NCBI GenBank assembly: GCA_965221185.1
Contig: OZ244866.1
Location: 3,100,001-3,164,000 of the forward strand
Reading direction: 5' to 3'
Source: Aldehydirespirator sp965221185
GTDB taxonomy: Bacteria; Actinomycetota; Acidimicrobiia; Acidimicrobiales; Aldehydirespiratoraceae
DNA length: 64,000 nucleotides
The first letter of the stretch is position 1. Each line of letters begins with the position of its first letter. Below are positions 56,681-64,000 of this stretch, in pieces. The notes beneath the pieces were generated by a model. That model made no database searches. It was not told the DNA's origin and was given only the letters and a program-made list of their open reading frames with translations. A program made the position numbers and the translations under genes.

Positions 56681-57917
56681 TGCCGCCCCGCCCGTTGCTG
56701 TGGGCATCGTCGCCCCAGGGATCCGACAGCAGCCGCAGGTAGCGGGCCGCGTTGCCAGCCATCAGCTTTCGGAGGGCCTCCTCGCCGATGACCGGGCCCC
56801 AGGAGATCACGTTGTCGGTACTGTTGGGGTAGTAGCACTCGGGATGGGGGAAGTCGGACTCGTACATCAGCACGCCGTCGCCGAGGATGTCGATCACCGC
56901 CTTGGTCATCTCGGGACCCTCGTGCTGCTCGATGGCGCAGAACACCCGGCCCATCTGCACGTACTCCATCGGCGTGTGCTTCAACTCGGCGGGCACGGCA
57001 CCCTTCACGTAGTCGATCTGGCTGGTGAGGCGGATGATCCAGTGCGGCAGCCAGCCGTGGCCGGTCTCCACAGTGGCCACCCGCAGGTTGGGGTAGCGGT
57101 CGAGCATGCCCGACACCAGAACATAGGCCATGAGCCTCTGGGCGCCCCACACGTGGGCCGCGGTGCGGGCCACGGCCACATTGCCCCAGATGTCGCGGTA
57201 GCCGGGGAAGTAGGGGGCCTCGTAGAAGAAGCTGTGGTGCATGATGGGAAGGTCGGCCTCGTCCATCGCCTGCCAGATCGGCTCGAGGTCTGGATCGTCC
57301 ACGGGCAGCCCCTCGGGCAGCACCGGCCACACCGCGGAGAGCCACTCGTCGCCGGCATGCTGGCGGATGGTGTCGGCAGCCCATTGCGGGTCGGCGCCCG
57401 GGGCCAGCAGCAGCCCCTTGAGCCGGCGGGGGTCGGCCGAGCAGTAGTCGGCCATGTAGCGGTGGTAGGAGCGGTACATGGCCTTGGCCAGACTGAGGTC
57501 CAGGGCGGTGCTGCCCGGAGCCCACGTGCCGGGGATGATGAAGTTGATGTCCACTCCCTCGACGTCCATGTTGGCCAGGCGGCCCTCGGAGTTGGTGTGC
57601 TGGATGCCGTCGGCGATGGGCTTGACCGCCAGGTTCTGCACCCGACCCTCGAGCGCTCCCTTTGCACCGGCGCCGCGGGTGTCCACGGAGACGTCCTGCT
57701 TGTGCCCGGCCACCCGGTTGTAGGGCTGGGGGTTGACCCGCACCACGCCGTAGGGGTGGGTTGGATGGCCCCGGCCCGCGGTCGGCTTGGTCACCCGGAC
57801 GTAGGGCGTGAGTTCATCGGCCCGGTCCTTCAGCTCGCGGTCGCCGTAGTCGACGAGCACCTCGACGGAGGGGGTCACGTGGGTGTCGGCGTCGATCACG
57901 CGGTATCCGTGTCTCAT
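56670..57917 (-). CDS. amidohydrolase-2 family enzyme
   Basis: 415 residues from ATG at 57915-57917. Metal-binding motifs of the ACMSD-like amidohydrolase group: DADTHVTPSVE (D/H), HHSFFYEAP and ETGHGWLPHW (later His), and YESDFPHPE (final Asp). Such enzymes hydrolyse or decarboxylate aromatic or cyclic acids, e.g. aminocarboxymuconate semialdehyde decarboxylase or gamma-resorcylate decarboxylase. Overlaps the GntR gene by ATGA, so it is tightly linked to the operon's regulator. Not a peptidase by family. Confidence 0.8.
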   Translation of the reverse strand: MRHGYRVIDADTHVTPSVEVLVDYGDRELKDRADELTPYVRVTKPTAGRGHPTHPYGVVRVNPQPYNRVAGHKQDVSVDTRGAGAKGALEGRVQNLAVKPIADGIQHTNSEGRLANMDVEGVDINFIIPGTWAPGSTALDLSLAKAMYRSYHRYMADYCSADPRRLKGLLLAPGADPQWAADTIRQHAGDEWLSAVWPVLPEGLPVDDPDLEPIWQAMDEADLPIMHHSFFYEAPYFPGYRDIWGNVAVARTAAHVWGAQRLMAYVLVSGMLDRYPNLRVATVETGHGWLPHWIIRLTSQIDYVKGAVPAELKHTPMEYVQMGRVFCAIEQHEGPEMTKAVIDILGDGVLMYESDFPHPECYYPNSTDNVISWGPVIGEEALRKLMAGNAARYLRLLSDPWGDDAHSNGRGGNGR

Positions 57918-58687
57918 GGCTTCCTCTCGGTCTCCTCTGTGGGGGACGACGTGGGGGATGATTCCGGCGGCGGATCGTCGGCCGCGCCGAGCGTCTCGTG
58001 CATTATGTCGAGCAGGCTCCGCTCCACCTGCTGCAAATGGCGTCGCATCTGCTCGCGGGCCAGATCGGGATCCTGGCGGACGATGGCGTTGTGTATGTGC
58101 AGGTGGCCCTCGTATCCCGAACCCACCCGATGGCGCTGCTCAGGGGCCCGGGTGAACACCCGCCAGAAGGCCGGCTCGCGGAAGAAGAGCCCGACGCCCG
58201 CCTCGTAGAGCTCGGCCAGCACCGCGTTCTGGGACGCCCGCACCACCGCGCAATGGAAGCTGCGGTCGGCGGTGTGGTACTGCGTCTCGTCTCGGGTGTC
58301 CATCCGCTGCAGGCATCCGGCGAGCTCGGCGAGATCGTCGGCGGTGCGGTTGGTTGCGGCCAGGCCGGCGGCGTGGACCTCAAGCAGCTTGCGCACGTCG
58401 AACACCTGCTGCACCGAGGCGCCGGAGGCCCTGGCTGCGAGGTCGAGCATGCGGGGGCTGATGTCGCTGGGGTGGCGCACGATCAGCCGGCCCGCGTCCC
58501 GGGCCAGGAAACCGGATGAGACCAGCCCCTGGAGGGCCTCGCGCACGGTGGTGCGGCCCACGCCGAAGGCCTCGCGCAGCTCGCGCTCCGACGGCATGGC
58601 TGCGCCCGGTGCCAGGCGACCCGACAGCACCTGGCGCTTGAGCTGCTCCTGCAGCCGGTCGGCGAGCGTCTCGCGGCTCAGCTTCAC
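57914..58687 (-). CDS. GntR/FadR-family transcriptional regulator
   Basis: 257 residues. N-terminal winged helix: LADRLQEQLKRQVLSGRLAPGAAMPSERELREAFGVGRTTVREALQGLVSSGFL, the GntR signature with the PSER and TVREAL stretches. The helical effector domain (FCD type, about 85-230) has the conserved D-x(n)-H and R residues that bind metal and a carboxylate. It lies inside the operon with overlapping stop/start codons on both sides. The palindrome at 61708-61718 matches the FadR-group operator, so it probably represses the operon until a pathway carboxylate appears. Confidence 0.85.
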   Translation of the reverse strand: MKLSRETLADRLQEQLKRQVLSGRLAPGAAMPSERELREAFGVGRTTVREALQGLVSSGFLARDAGRLIVRHPSDISPRMLDLAARASGASVQQVFDVRKLLEVHAAGLAATNRTADDLAELAGCLQRMDTRDETQYHTADRSFHCAVVRASQNAVLAELYEAGVGLFFREPAFWRVFTRAPEQRHRVGSGYEGHLHIHNAIVRQDPDLAREQMRRHLQQVERSLLDIMHETLGAADDPPPESSPTSSPTEETERKP

Positions 58688-60174
58688 GCCTGTCTGCCGC
58701 CCAGCCAGCTCAGGACCGTGGCCCCGGAGTAGGCGGCGTCAAGCTCAGCGCCGCCGTCGGAGGGCGCAGCGAAGGAGATCCGCTCGAAGTCGGCCCGGCG
58801 CTCATAGGGCACCGAGGCGTCCAGGATGGCCTTGGTGCCCACACCGGCCACCGTGGTGCGCACATACTCGTGGCCGCGCATACCCGGCAGGACCACAAGG
58901 TCCGACGCGGCGTCGAACCGGGTGGCCAGCGCATACTCCACGTCGACGGGGTCGTGAATGTCGATGTCGTCGTCCACCAGGATGATCATGTTGAGATCCT
59001 TGAGGGCTCCGAAGGCGGCCATCGCCGCGTTGCGGCCCCATCCCTCGTCTCGCTCGGACCGCTTCGACAGCGCCATCACCAGATGGAACCGGTGGAGCCC
59101 GCCGGAGGGCATGCACACATCGGTCACGATCGGCGTCACCGGCCGGACCGCCTCCAGGACGGCCACCTCGAGCACGTGCTTGCGCAGCACGATCGTCTCG
59201 CGGCCGGCGCCGTTGATGGCGTGATACACCGGCTCGTGGCGGGCGGTGACCGCGGTGACGTCCACGGTGGGTGCCAACCCGGCGGGCGAGGCATAGCCGA
59301 CGAACTCTCCGAAGGGACCCTCGTGGGCCTGCTCGCCGGCCTTGATCACGCCCTCGATGACTATCTCCGTCTCGGCGGGCACGTCCACGTCAACAGACAC
59401 GCCCGGCACCACCGGCAGGCCCCGGCCCCGGCAGCCTCCGGCCGCGCACAGCTCGTCGCGGCTCTCGGGCATGAGCGCGCCCATGGTGGAGGCGGCGTAT
59501 ATCAGCGACACGTCGGTTCCGACGCATACCGCCACCGGCAGGTCCTGGCCCATCTCCACTGCGTGGTCCAGGGCCCGGCCCAAGTGGCGTCCGTGGTCGA
59601 TCTTGATGGCCACCCGGTCGGGTCCCAGCAGCTGGAGCCGATGGAAGGAGGCGTTGCGCACGCCGGTGAGGGGATCGCGCACGATCAGGACGCCCGCAGT
59701 GACGAAGCGCCCGCCGTCGCCGGGGGCGTGCTTGAGCACTGGCAGCTGCTCGCCCAGGTTGATGGATCCCTTGCGCCAGACCCGCTCCTGGGCCGGAGCT
59801 TCGGCGGCCGGCTCGGGCTCGACGTCGGTGTGAATGCCCCGGGCCAGCGCGGCCCGCAGCTGGGCGCGGTCCAGTCCCATGGCGGTCTCTGAGGACTCTG
59901 CGGTGGCGAAGACGTTGCCGACCACGGGCACGTCGTGGTCCTTGACGCTCTCGAACAGCAGGGCCGCCCCGGCGTCGTGGCGCTTCATCAGCCCGGCCAC
60001 CTCGAGATCGGGGTCGACGGTGCGCGACACCCTGGCCAGCAGTCCGGCCCGATCCAGCCGCCCGAGGGCGCTGCGGAAGCTGGTGTCGAGGGCGTCGGGG
60101 ATCTGCGCCCCGCCTCCGGGGCCGGCTGCCGCGGTGTCGGTGCCCTCCCCGAACGGGCACGCCGCCTCGGTCAC
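58684..60174 (-). CDS. UbiD-type (prenyl-FMN) decarboxylase
   Basis: 496 residues from the GTG at 60172-60174, overlapping the HpaB-type gene's stop (GTGA). The family's core is clear: GVRNASFHRLQLLGPDRVAIKI, VVPGVSVDVDVPAETEIVIEGVI and AHEGPFGEFVGYASP, which includes the Arg and Glu residues of the catalytic E-R-E. These enzymes (de)carboxylate aromatic or alpha,beta-unsaturated acids using prenyl-FMN; the prenyltransferase UbiX is not in the window. Paired with a flavin monooxygenase and an amidohydrolase it fits an aromatic-acid route. Confidence 0.85.
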   Translation of the reverse strand: MTEAACPFGEGTDTAAAGPGGGAQIPDALDTSFRSALGRLDRAGLLARVSRTVDPDLEVAGLMKRHDAGAALLFESVKDHDVPVVGNVFATAESSETAMGLDRAQLRAALARGIHTDVEPEPAAEAPAQERVWRKGSINLGEQLPVLKHAPGDGGRFVTAGVLIVRDPLTGVRNASFHRLQLLGPDRVAIKIDHGRHLGRALDHAVEMGQDLPVAVCVGTDVSLIYAASTMGALMPESRDELCAAGGCRGRGLPVVPGVSVDVDVPAETEIVIEGVIKAGEQAHEGPFGEFVGYASPAGLAPTVDVTAVTARHEPVYHAINGAGRETIVLRKHVLEVAVLEAVRPVTPIVTDVCMPSGGLHRFHLVMALSKRSERDEGWGRNAAMAAFGALKDLNMIILVDDDIDIHDPVDVEYALATRFDAASDLVVLPGMRGHEYVRTTVAGVGTKAILDASVPYERRADFERISFAAPSDGGAELDAAYSGATVLSWLGGRQA

Positions 60175-61652
60175 TGAGCGACCTCCGGCCAATCGGCGCG
60201 ATGGGGCCCGGGAGTGTCGTCCAGGCAGCGCAGGACCATGGAGCGGGCCCGCTCCCAGTCGTAGCTGCGGTACAGGCGGCCCTGGACCACCGCGGCCGAC
60301 CCGGCGTAGAACATCTCGTACTGGAAGTGCCGGCCCGCGAACTCCGAGCCGACCGCGTCCCATATCAGCTTCAACAGCCCAACTCGATGCTCGGCGTCCA
60401 CATCGGGCCAGCGCACGAACCGCTCGAAGTCGGCCTTGGTCACCGGGTCGTCCCAGGCGCTCACCGACGACGGCACCTGGATGGTTGACCCGCCGGTCAG
60501 CTCCCGCAGAGCGAAGTTGATGTCGCGGTACAGCGCCGGCTGCAGCGTCATCGCCGAGTACAGCATCTCCGGGTCGGGCCGGGCCACGCCGTTGCCGTCG
60601 ACGGTGGCGTTGTACTCCCCGGCCAGCACCAGCCCGTAGGGCACCGACGCCTGGGCGGCCACCCGGGCCAGACCGAGCTGGAAGTTGCGATCGGCGGACT
60701 GGCCCGACCACTCGGCCAGCTGCGAGGCCAGCCCGGCCAGGAACCTGAGCTTCACCGCGTAGCGGATCTGGGCCTGGGTGTTGCCCAGCACGTGGGCGGG
60801 GGTGCGGGTGAACTGGGCGAAGGTGATCTCCGGGTCGCGGTCCACGAACACGTGCTCGGGGGGAACGTCCACGTCGTCGAAGACGACCAGCGCGTCGGTC
60901 TCGTCGTAGACCGCCGACAGCGGGTAGTCGCCGGCTGCGGTCACGTCGCGGCCGTAGGGGCGGCGGGGGTAGATGCGCAGGCGGCGGTGGTTCACCGGGA
61001 TCACCACCGACAGGCCGTAGTCGTCGGCACCTGGAGGTAAGGGCTGGATGGAGCTGACGAACAGGTAGTCGGAGAACACGGTGCCGGTGCCCAGCATCTG
61101 AGCGCCCCTCACCACCACCCCGTCGTCTCCGGAGCGAGCGATGGAGGCGTAGAGATTGGGCGCGTACTGCTCGTGGGGGCCCTTGGCCCGGTCGATCTGG
61201 GGGTGGATGATGGTGTAGGTGACGTACAGGTCCTCGTCCCGGGCCCGTTCATAGAAGCGCTGGACGTTGTCGGCGTAGCGGTCGCCGGCCTTGGCGAAAG
61301 TGTCGAGCGAGCCCGAGAAGCCGGCGAAGAACGAGGCCACGTGGTCGGGGGACCGTCCCAGGTACCCGTAGCTGAGCTCGGACCAGGCCTCGATGGCCAG
61401 TCTGCGGCGGCGCAGGTCGTCCACCGAGCGGGGCACCAGCCAGCTCAGGTTCACCGGGCGGCCGTCGCTGGGCGACTCGTAGGTCATGAGCTCGCGGTTG
61501 GCGGGATCGGCCGCGAAGTCATACAGCCGGGCCATGCTGCGCACGGCGCCGGCGAAGGCGGGATGAGAGGTGATGTCGTCGACTTGGGCGCCGTCGAGGA
61601 TCACGTTGCGCCCGTCTCTCAGCGACTCGACGTAGCTGTCCCCTGTGCGCAT
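60171..61652 (-). CDS. HpaB-type flavin-dependent hydroxylase
   Basis: 493 residues from the ATG at 61650-61652. 4-hydroxyphenylacetate 3-hydroxylase large-component family: TYTIIHPQIDR and GVVVRGAQMLGTGTVFSDYLFV early, FDDVDVPPEHVFV in the middle and LTGGSTIQVPSSVSAWDDP near 380-400 for flavin/substrate binding. It uses FADH2 from a reductase and oxygen to hydroxylate phenols; the flavin reductase at 62976-63473 is a suitable partner. First gene of the long minus-strand operon. Confidence 0.85.
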   Translation of the reverse strand: MRTGDSYVESLRDGRNVILDGAQVDDITSHPAFAGAVRSMARLYDFAADPANRELMTYESPSDGRPVNLSWLVPRSVDDLRRRRLAIEAWSELSYGYLGRSPDHVASFFAGFSGSLDTFAKAGDRYADNVQRFYERARDEDLYVTYTIIHPQIDRAKGPHEQYAPNLYASIARSGDDGVVVRGAQMLGTGTVFSDYLFVSSIQPLPPGADDYGLSVVIPVNHRRLRIYPRRPYGRDVTAAGDYPLSAVYDETDALVVFDDVDVPPEHVFVDRDPEITFAQFTRTPAHVLGNTQAQIRYAVKLRFLAGLASQLAEWSGQSADRNFQLGLARVAAQASVPYGLVLAGEYNATVDGNGVARPDPEMLYSAMTLQPALYRDINFALRELTGGSTIQVPSSVSAWDDPVTKADFERFVRWPDVDAEHRVGLLKLIWDAVGSEFAGRHFQYEMFYAGSAAVVQGRLYRSYDWERARSMVLRCLDDTPGPHRADWPEVAQ

Positions 61653-61707
61653 CCGCCCTCCGTCGGAACCCGAGGCGCGCCAGACATCGGCCTGGCTGCC
61701 GGTCAGA

Positions 61708-61718
61708 TTGTCTGACAA
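61708..61718. promoter_or_regulatory. FadR-type operator
   Basis: TTGTCTGACAA is a perfect palindrome matching the FadR-subfamily consensus (GTM-N-KAC), located in the 104-base gap between the divergent HpaB-type and MFS genes, where it can control both. The regulator is most likely the 57914-58687 protein. Confidence 0.7.
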
Positions 61719-61755
61719 CCTGCTCACGCTGTCAAACTGGGGCAGTGAGGTTCAC

Positions 61756-62979
61756 GTGACATCTGGTCTGCGCCAGCTGGCCGACACGCTGGGCAATCCC
61801 AACTTCCGCCGCTACGCGGGCGCCCAGTTCCTGCACGCCGCCGGGATGTGGGCGCATCGCGCCGCGGAGTTGTGGCTGGTGTATGTGATCACCGGCAGCG
61901 CTCTGTGGGTGGGAATCAGCACCGCGGTCCGGTCGGGTCTGGCCGTCGTCCTCTCTCCGGTGGCAGGAACGCTGGCCGACCGCTTCGACCGGCGCCTGAT
62001 GCTGGCCTCGACGCAGTCGGCAAAGGCCGTCGTGGCCAGCGGGCTGGCCGTGGCCACGATCGCGATGGGCGAAGACGTTCCGCTAGGGCTGCTGTTCGGC
62101 GCCATCACAGTGCTGGGGGTGGTCGGCGCCATCGACACCCCGCTGCGGCGCGCTTTCGTGCGCGACGTGGTCACCGTCGACGGAATCAACCGAGCAGCCC
62201 GGCTCCACACGTCGGTGATGTCGACGGGCCGGTTCCTCGGCGGCGGCTTGGCTGCCCTCTTCCTGTACCTGGCCTCGCCATGGGCCTGCTTCGCCGTGAA
62301 CGGCGCGGCCTCTCTGATCGCGTCGATGTTGGTGCTGCAGGTGGTGCCCACCACCGCGACCGTGTCGGCTGAAGCCCGGGCGGCCGGAGGCCGGGTGCTC
62401 GACTACCTGCGGCGCACTCCGGCGGTGACAATCCCGATGGCCCTGCTGTGCTCATTCACGCTGTTCGGCTGGAACCTGGAGGTGCTGCTTCCGGTGCTCG
62501 CCGACAAGCAACTCGAGAGCGGCGGGGCCACCTTCGGGCTCCTTGTGCTGGCAATGAGCATCGGCAGCTTGATCGGCTCGGTGATCATGGCGTCATCGAG
62601 GCGAGAGGGGCTGGGCAGCCTCACGGTCCTGCTGGCCATCTTCGGAGCAACTGTGGTTCCGCTGGCCGCAGTTCACCAACTCGCCAGCGGCATGGCTGTC
62701 ATCTTCGTGGTCGGCTTTGTCGGCGGCGGGTTCCTGAGCCTGTCCAACGCCTCGGTCCAGACGGCGGTCGACCCCCGGCTCCAAGGTCGGGTGTCAGCGG
62801 TGTACGGGGTCGTCTTCGTCGGGGCCCGCGCCGTCGGCGGTCCGATCCTGGGCTGGATGGTGGACGCCTTCGGCAGCCGGACCGCCCTCATCGTGGTGGG
62901 GGTCGGAACGGCGGCGTTTGCCCTGCTCGGCAGCCTCGCCATCGCCCGGAGCCGTTCAAGGGAGCAGTCGGCCGGTTAG
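61756..62979 (+). CDS. MFS transporter
   Basis: 407 residues from the GTG at 61756 (GAGG five bases upstream); a frame from 61645 is rejected because it overlaps the divergent gene and has no signal. About 10-12 hydrophobic helices with the motif A variant LADRFDRRLML between helices 2 and 3, as in the MFS_3/enterobactin exporter-like group. It shares the FadR-type operator, so it is probably co-regulated with the catabolic operon, exporting a toxic intermediate or importing substrate. Confidence 0.8.
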   Translation: MTSGLRQLADTLGNPNFRRYAGAQFLHAAGMWAHRAAELWLVYVITGSALWVGISTAVRSGLAVVLSPVAGTLADRFDRRLMLASTQSAKAVVASGLAVATIAMGEDVPLGLLFGAITVLGVVGAIDTPLRRAFVRDVVTVDGINRAARLHTSVMSTGRFLGGGLAALFLYLASPWACFAVNGAASLIASMLVLQVVPTTATVSAEARAAGGRVLDYLRRTPAVTIPMALLCSFTLFGWNLEVLLPVLADKQLESGGATFGLLVLAMSIGSLIGSVIMASSRREGLGSLTVLLAIFGATVVPLAAVHQLASGMAVIFVVGFVGGGFLSLSNASVQTAVDPRLQGRVSAVYGVVFVGARAVGGPILGWMVDAFGSRTALIVVGVGTAAFALLGSLAIARSRSREQSAG

Positions 62980-63473
62980 TGGCGCTTGACGCCTCCGTAC
63001 TTCATGCGGGTGTCGCTCATGGAGGCCGAGCGGGCCTCGTCCGTGCGGATGGCACCGTCGACGAGTTCGCCCACGAACAGCGTGTGGGTGCCCAGATCGA
63101 AGGCGTGGCGCACCTCGCAGTCCATCCAGGCGATGGCCTCCTCGAACACCGGCGCGCCGGTGGTCGCTTCTCTAACAGCCCGGCCGTTGAGGGTTCCATC
63201 GGCGTAAGTGGCGGGCTTGGAGAACTTGACGAACACCCGGGTGTCCTCCGCGTTCCACAGGTTGACGGTGAACGAGCCCCCCTCGGAGATGAGACGGTGC
63301 GTCACCGCCGTATTCTCCACACCCACCCCTATGAGGACCGGCTCCATCGACAGTTGCGTGATCCAGCTCGCGGTCATGGCATTGCGCTCGGTGCCAGCGC
63401 GCGAGCCGATCAGGGCCAGAGCGTTGGGGATCTTCCAGGTGAGCCGGTTAACGAGCTGGTCGTCGAGTGCCAT
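62976..63473 (-). CDS. flavin reductase (HpaC-like)
   Basis: 165 residues from ATG at 63471-63473. Flavin_reduct fold: GSRAGTERNAMTASWITQLSMEPVLIGVGVENTAVTH (FMN/FAD site), FTVNLWN, DCEVRHAFDLGTHTLFVGEL. Reduces FAD with NAD(P)H to supply the HpaB-type hydroxylase nearby. Stops of this gene and of the MFS gene overlap by four bases (convergent). Confidence 0.85.
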   Translation of the reverse strand: MALDDQLVNRLTWKIPNALALIGSRAGTERNAMTASWITQLSMEPVLIGVGVENTAVTHRLISEGGSFTVNLWNAEDTRVFVKFSKPATYADGTLNGRAVREATTGAPVFEEAIAWMDCEVRHAFDLGTHTLFVGELVDGAIRTDEARSASMSDTRMKYGGVKRH

Positions 63474-63497
63474 GACGACACCCTATCGGGGGGCCTG

Positions 63498-64000
63498 ATG
63501 CGGTCCCGAGAGTTCGCTCCCGAAGGGCTGTTCGTGGTGGGAGCGGTGTCGCAGTACCTGGGAGCGGCCGTGGCCGCGACTCTGTTCGACGAGCTGGCGC
63601 CGGGCGGCGTGGCGCTGCTGCGGGTGCTGGGCGCGGCCGCGATGATCGTGTTGCTGCGACGTTCGTGGCGGCGTCGCTGGGAGCCGGCGGTGCTGGGGAG
63701 GGCCGCAGCCTTCGGGGTGTCGCTGGCCGCCATGAACCTGTGCTTCTACCTGGCCATGGACAGGCTGCCGCTTGGCAACGCGGTGGCTATCGAGTTCATC
63801 GGCCCGATAGCGGTGGCCGCGGCCGGAGCCCGCAGCTTGCGGTCGGCGGGGGCGCTGGTGCTGGCCGTTTCGGGTGTGGTGGTTCTGGCCGGGGTGGAGG
63901 CCGAGGGAACGACCGGCGGGGTGGCCTTCGCTCTGCTGGCCGGAGCGTTCTGGGCCGGCTACATCCTGCTCGGCCATCGGGTGGCCCGCAGCCCGGCGTC
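63498..64000 (+). CDS. EamA/RhtA-type exporter, 3' end outside window
   Basis: At least 167 residues from ATG 63498 with a G-rich ribosome site; it runs off the right edge. Five or more hydrophobic helices (FVVGAVSQYLGAAVAATLF; VALLRVLGAAAMIVLL; FGVSLAAMNLCFYLAM; NAVAIEFIGPIAVAAAGA; ALVLAVSGVVVLAGVEA; VAFALLAGAFWAGYILLG) and the EFIGP motif are of the DMT superfamily, closest to RhtA-type amino-acid exporters. It is divergent from the flavin reductase by 24 bases. Confidence 0.75.
   Translation, partial: MRSREFAPEGLFVVGAVSQYLGAAVAATLFDELAPGGVALLRVLGAAAMIVLLRRSWRRRWEPAVLGRAAAFGVSLAAMNLCFYLAMDRLPLGNAVAIEFIGPIAVAAAGARSLRSAGALVLAVSGVVVLAGVEAEGTTGGVAFALLAGAFWAGYILLGHRVARSPA

Overview
The window looks like a chromosomal segment of a high-GC Gram-positive bacterium (Actinomycetota; the Calx-beta/Ser-Thr-Pro surface proteins, KAP ATPases and GC-rich catabolic operon would suit Acidimicrobiia, but that placement is inference). 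Ribosome-binding sites are AGGAGG-like, many genes are coupled by ATGA/GTGA overlaps, and GTG/TTG starts are frequent. No rRNA, tRNA or CRISPR array was seen.

Two very different halves meet near 43.7 kb. Positions 1-43.7 kb are an accessory island of visibly lower GC with mostly uncharacterised genes, many tiny membrane or zinc-finger proteins, paralogue pairs far apart (two HEPN-type proteins, two GIY-YIG proteins, two HipBA modules, two mini membrane proteins) and several broken genes. 0-18.5 kb reads like a defence/stress neighbourhood: HEPN proteins with RN(x)3H motifs, a frameshifted abortive-infection-like gene, DUF4145 and DUF2971 proteins, a membrane protein coupled to a TIR-like protein, and a KAP-type P-loop NTPase. 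18.6-22.2 kb is a mobile element with inverted ends, carrying a DDE transposase translationally coupled to a tyrosine-recombinase-fold protein that has lost its catalytic Tyr and Arg I. 22.3-26.3 kb carries an NAD(P)-binding epimerase-like protein, HipBA module 1 with a perfect 16-bp operator, and a PD-(D/E)XK-type protein.

27-38.8 kb is a cell-surface locus: a lipoprotein, a Calx-beta protein with a 33-copy 9-bp minisatellite encoding a Pro-Ser-Thr stalk, HipBA module 2, and three prepilin-like proteins, one of them an 874-residue PilX-like protein with tandem beta-sandwich repeats. A fourth prepilin-like gene sharing the same R(N/D)D(R/S)G signature lies far away at 4.8-5.7 kb. 38.9-43.3 kb has nuclease-like genes, one under a candidate SOS box.

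The right part (44.7-64 kb, very GC-rich) looks like core genome. A run of about 15 co-directional minus-strand genes, several overlapping, starts with an HpaB-type flavin monooxygenase, a UbiD-type decarboxylase, a FadR-type GntR regulator, an amidohydrolase and a HbpS/GlcG protein, continues with a complete peptide-type ABC importer, and ends with RidA, gamma-glutamyltransferase, a creatinase/prolidase-fold enzyme, a cupin and a DUF2848 protein. A divergent MFS transporter shares a 104-bp intergenic region that contains a textbook FadR-type operator, and an HpaC-like flavin reductase lies next to it. The layout suggests import and stepwise breakdown of an amino-acid- or peptide-linked aromatic compound; the substrate cannot be read from the sequence. 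Decayed genes (TolB-like, DUF4143 ATPase) mark the island/core junction.
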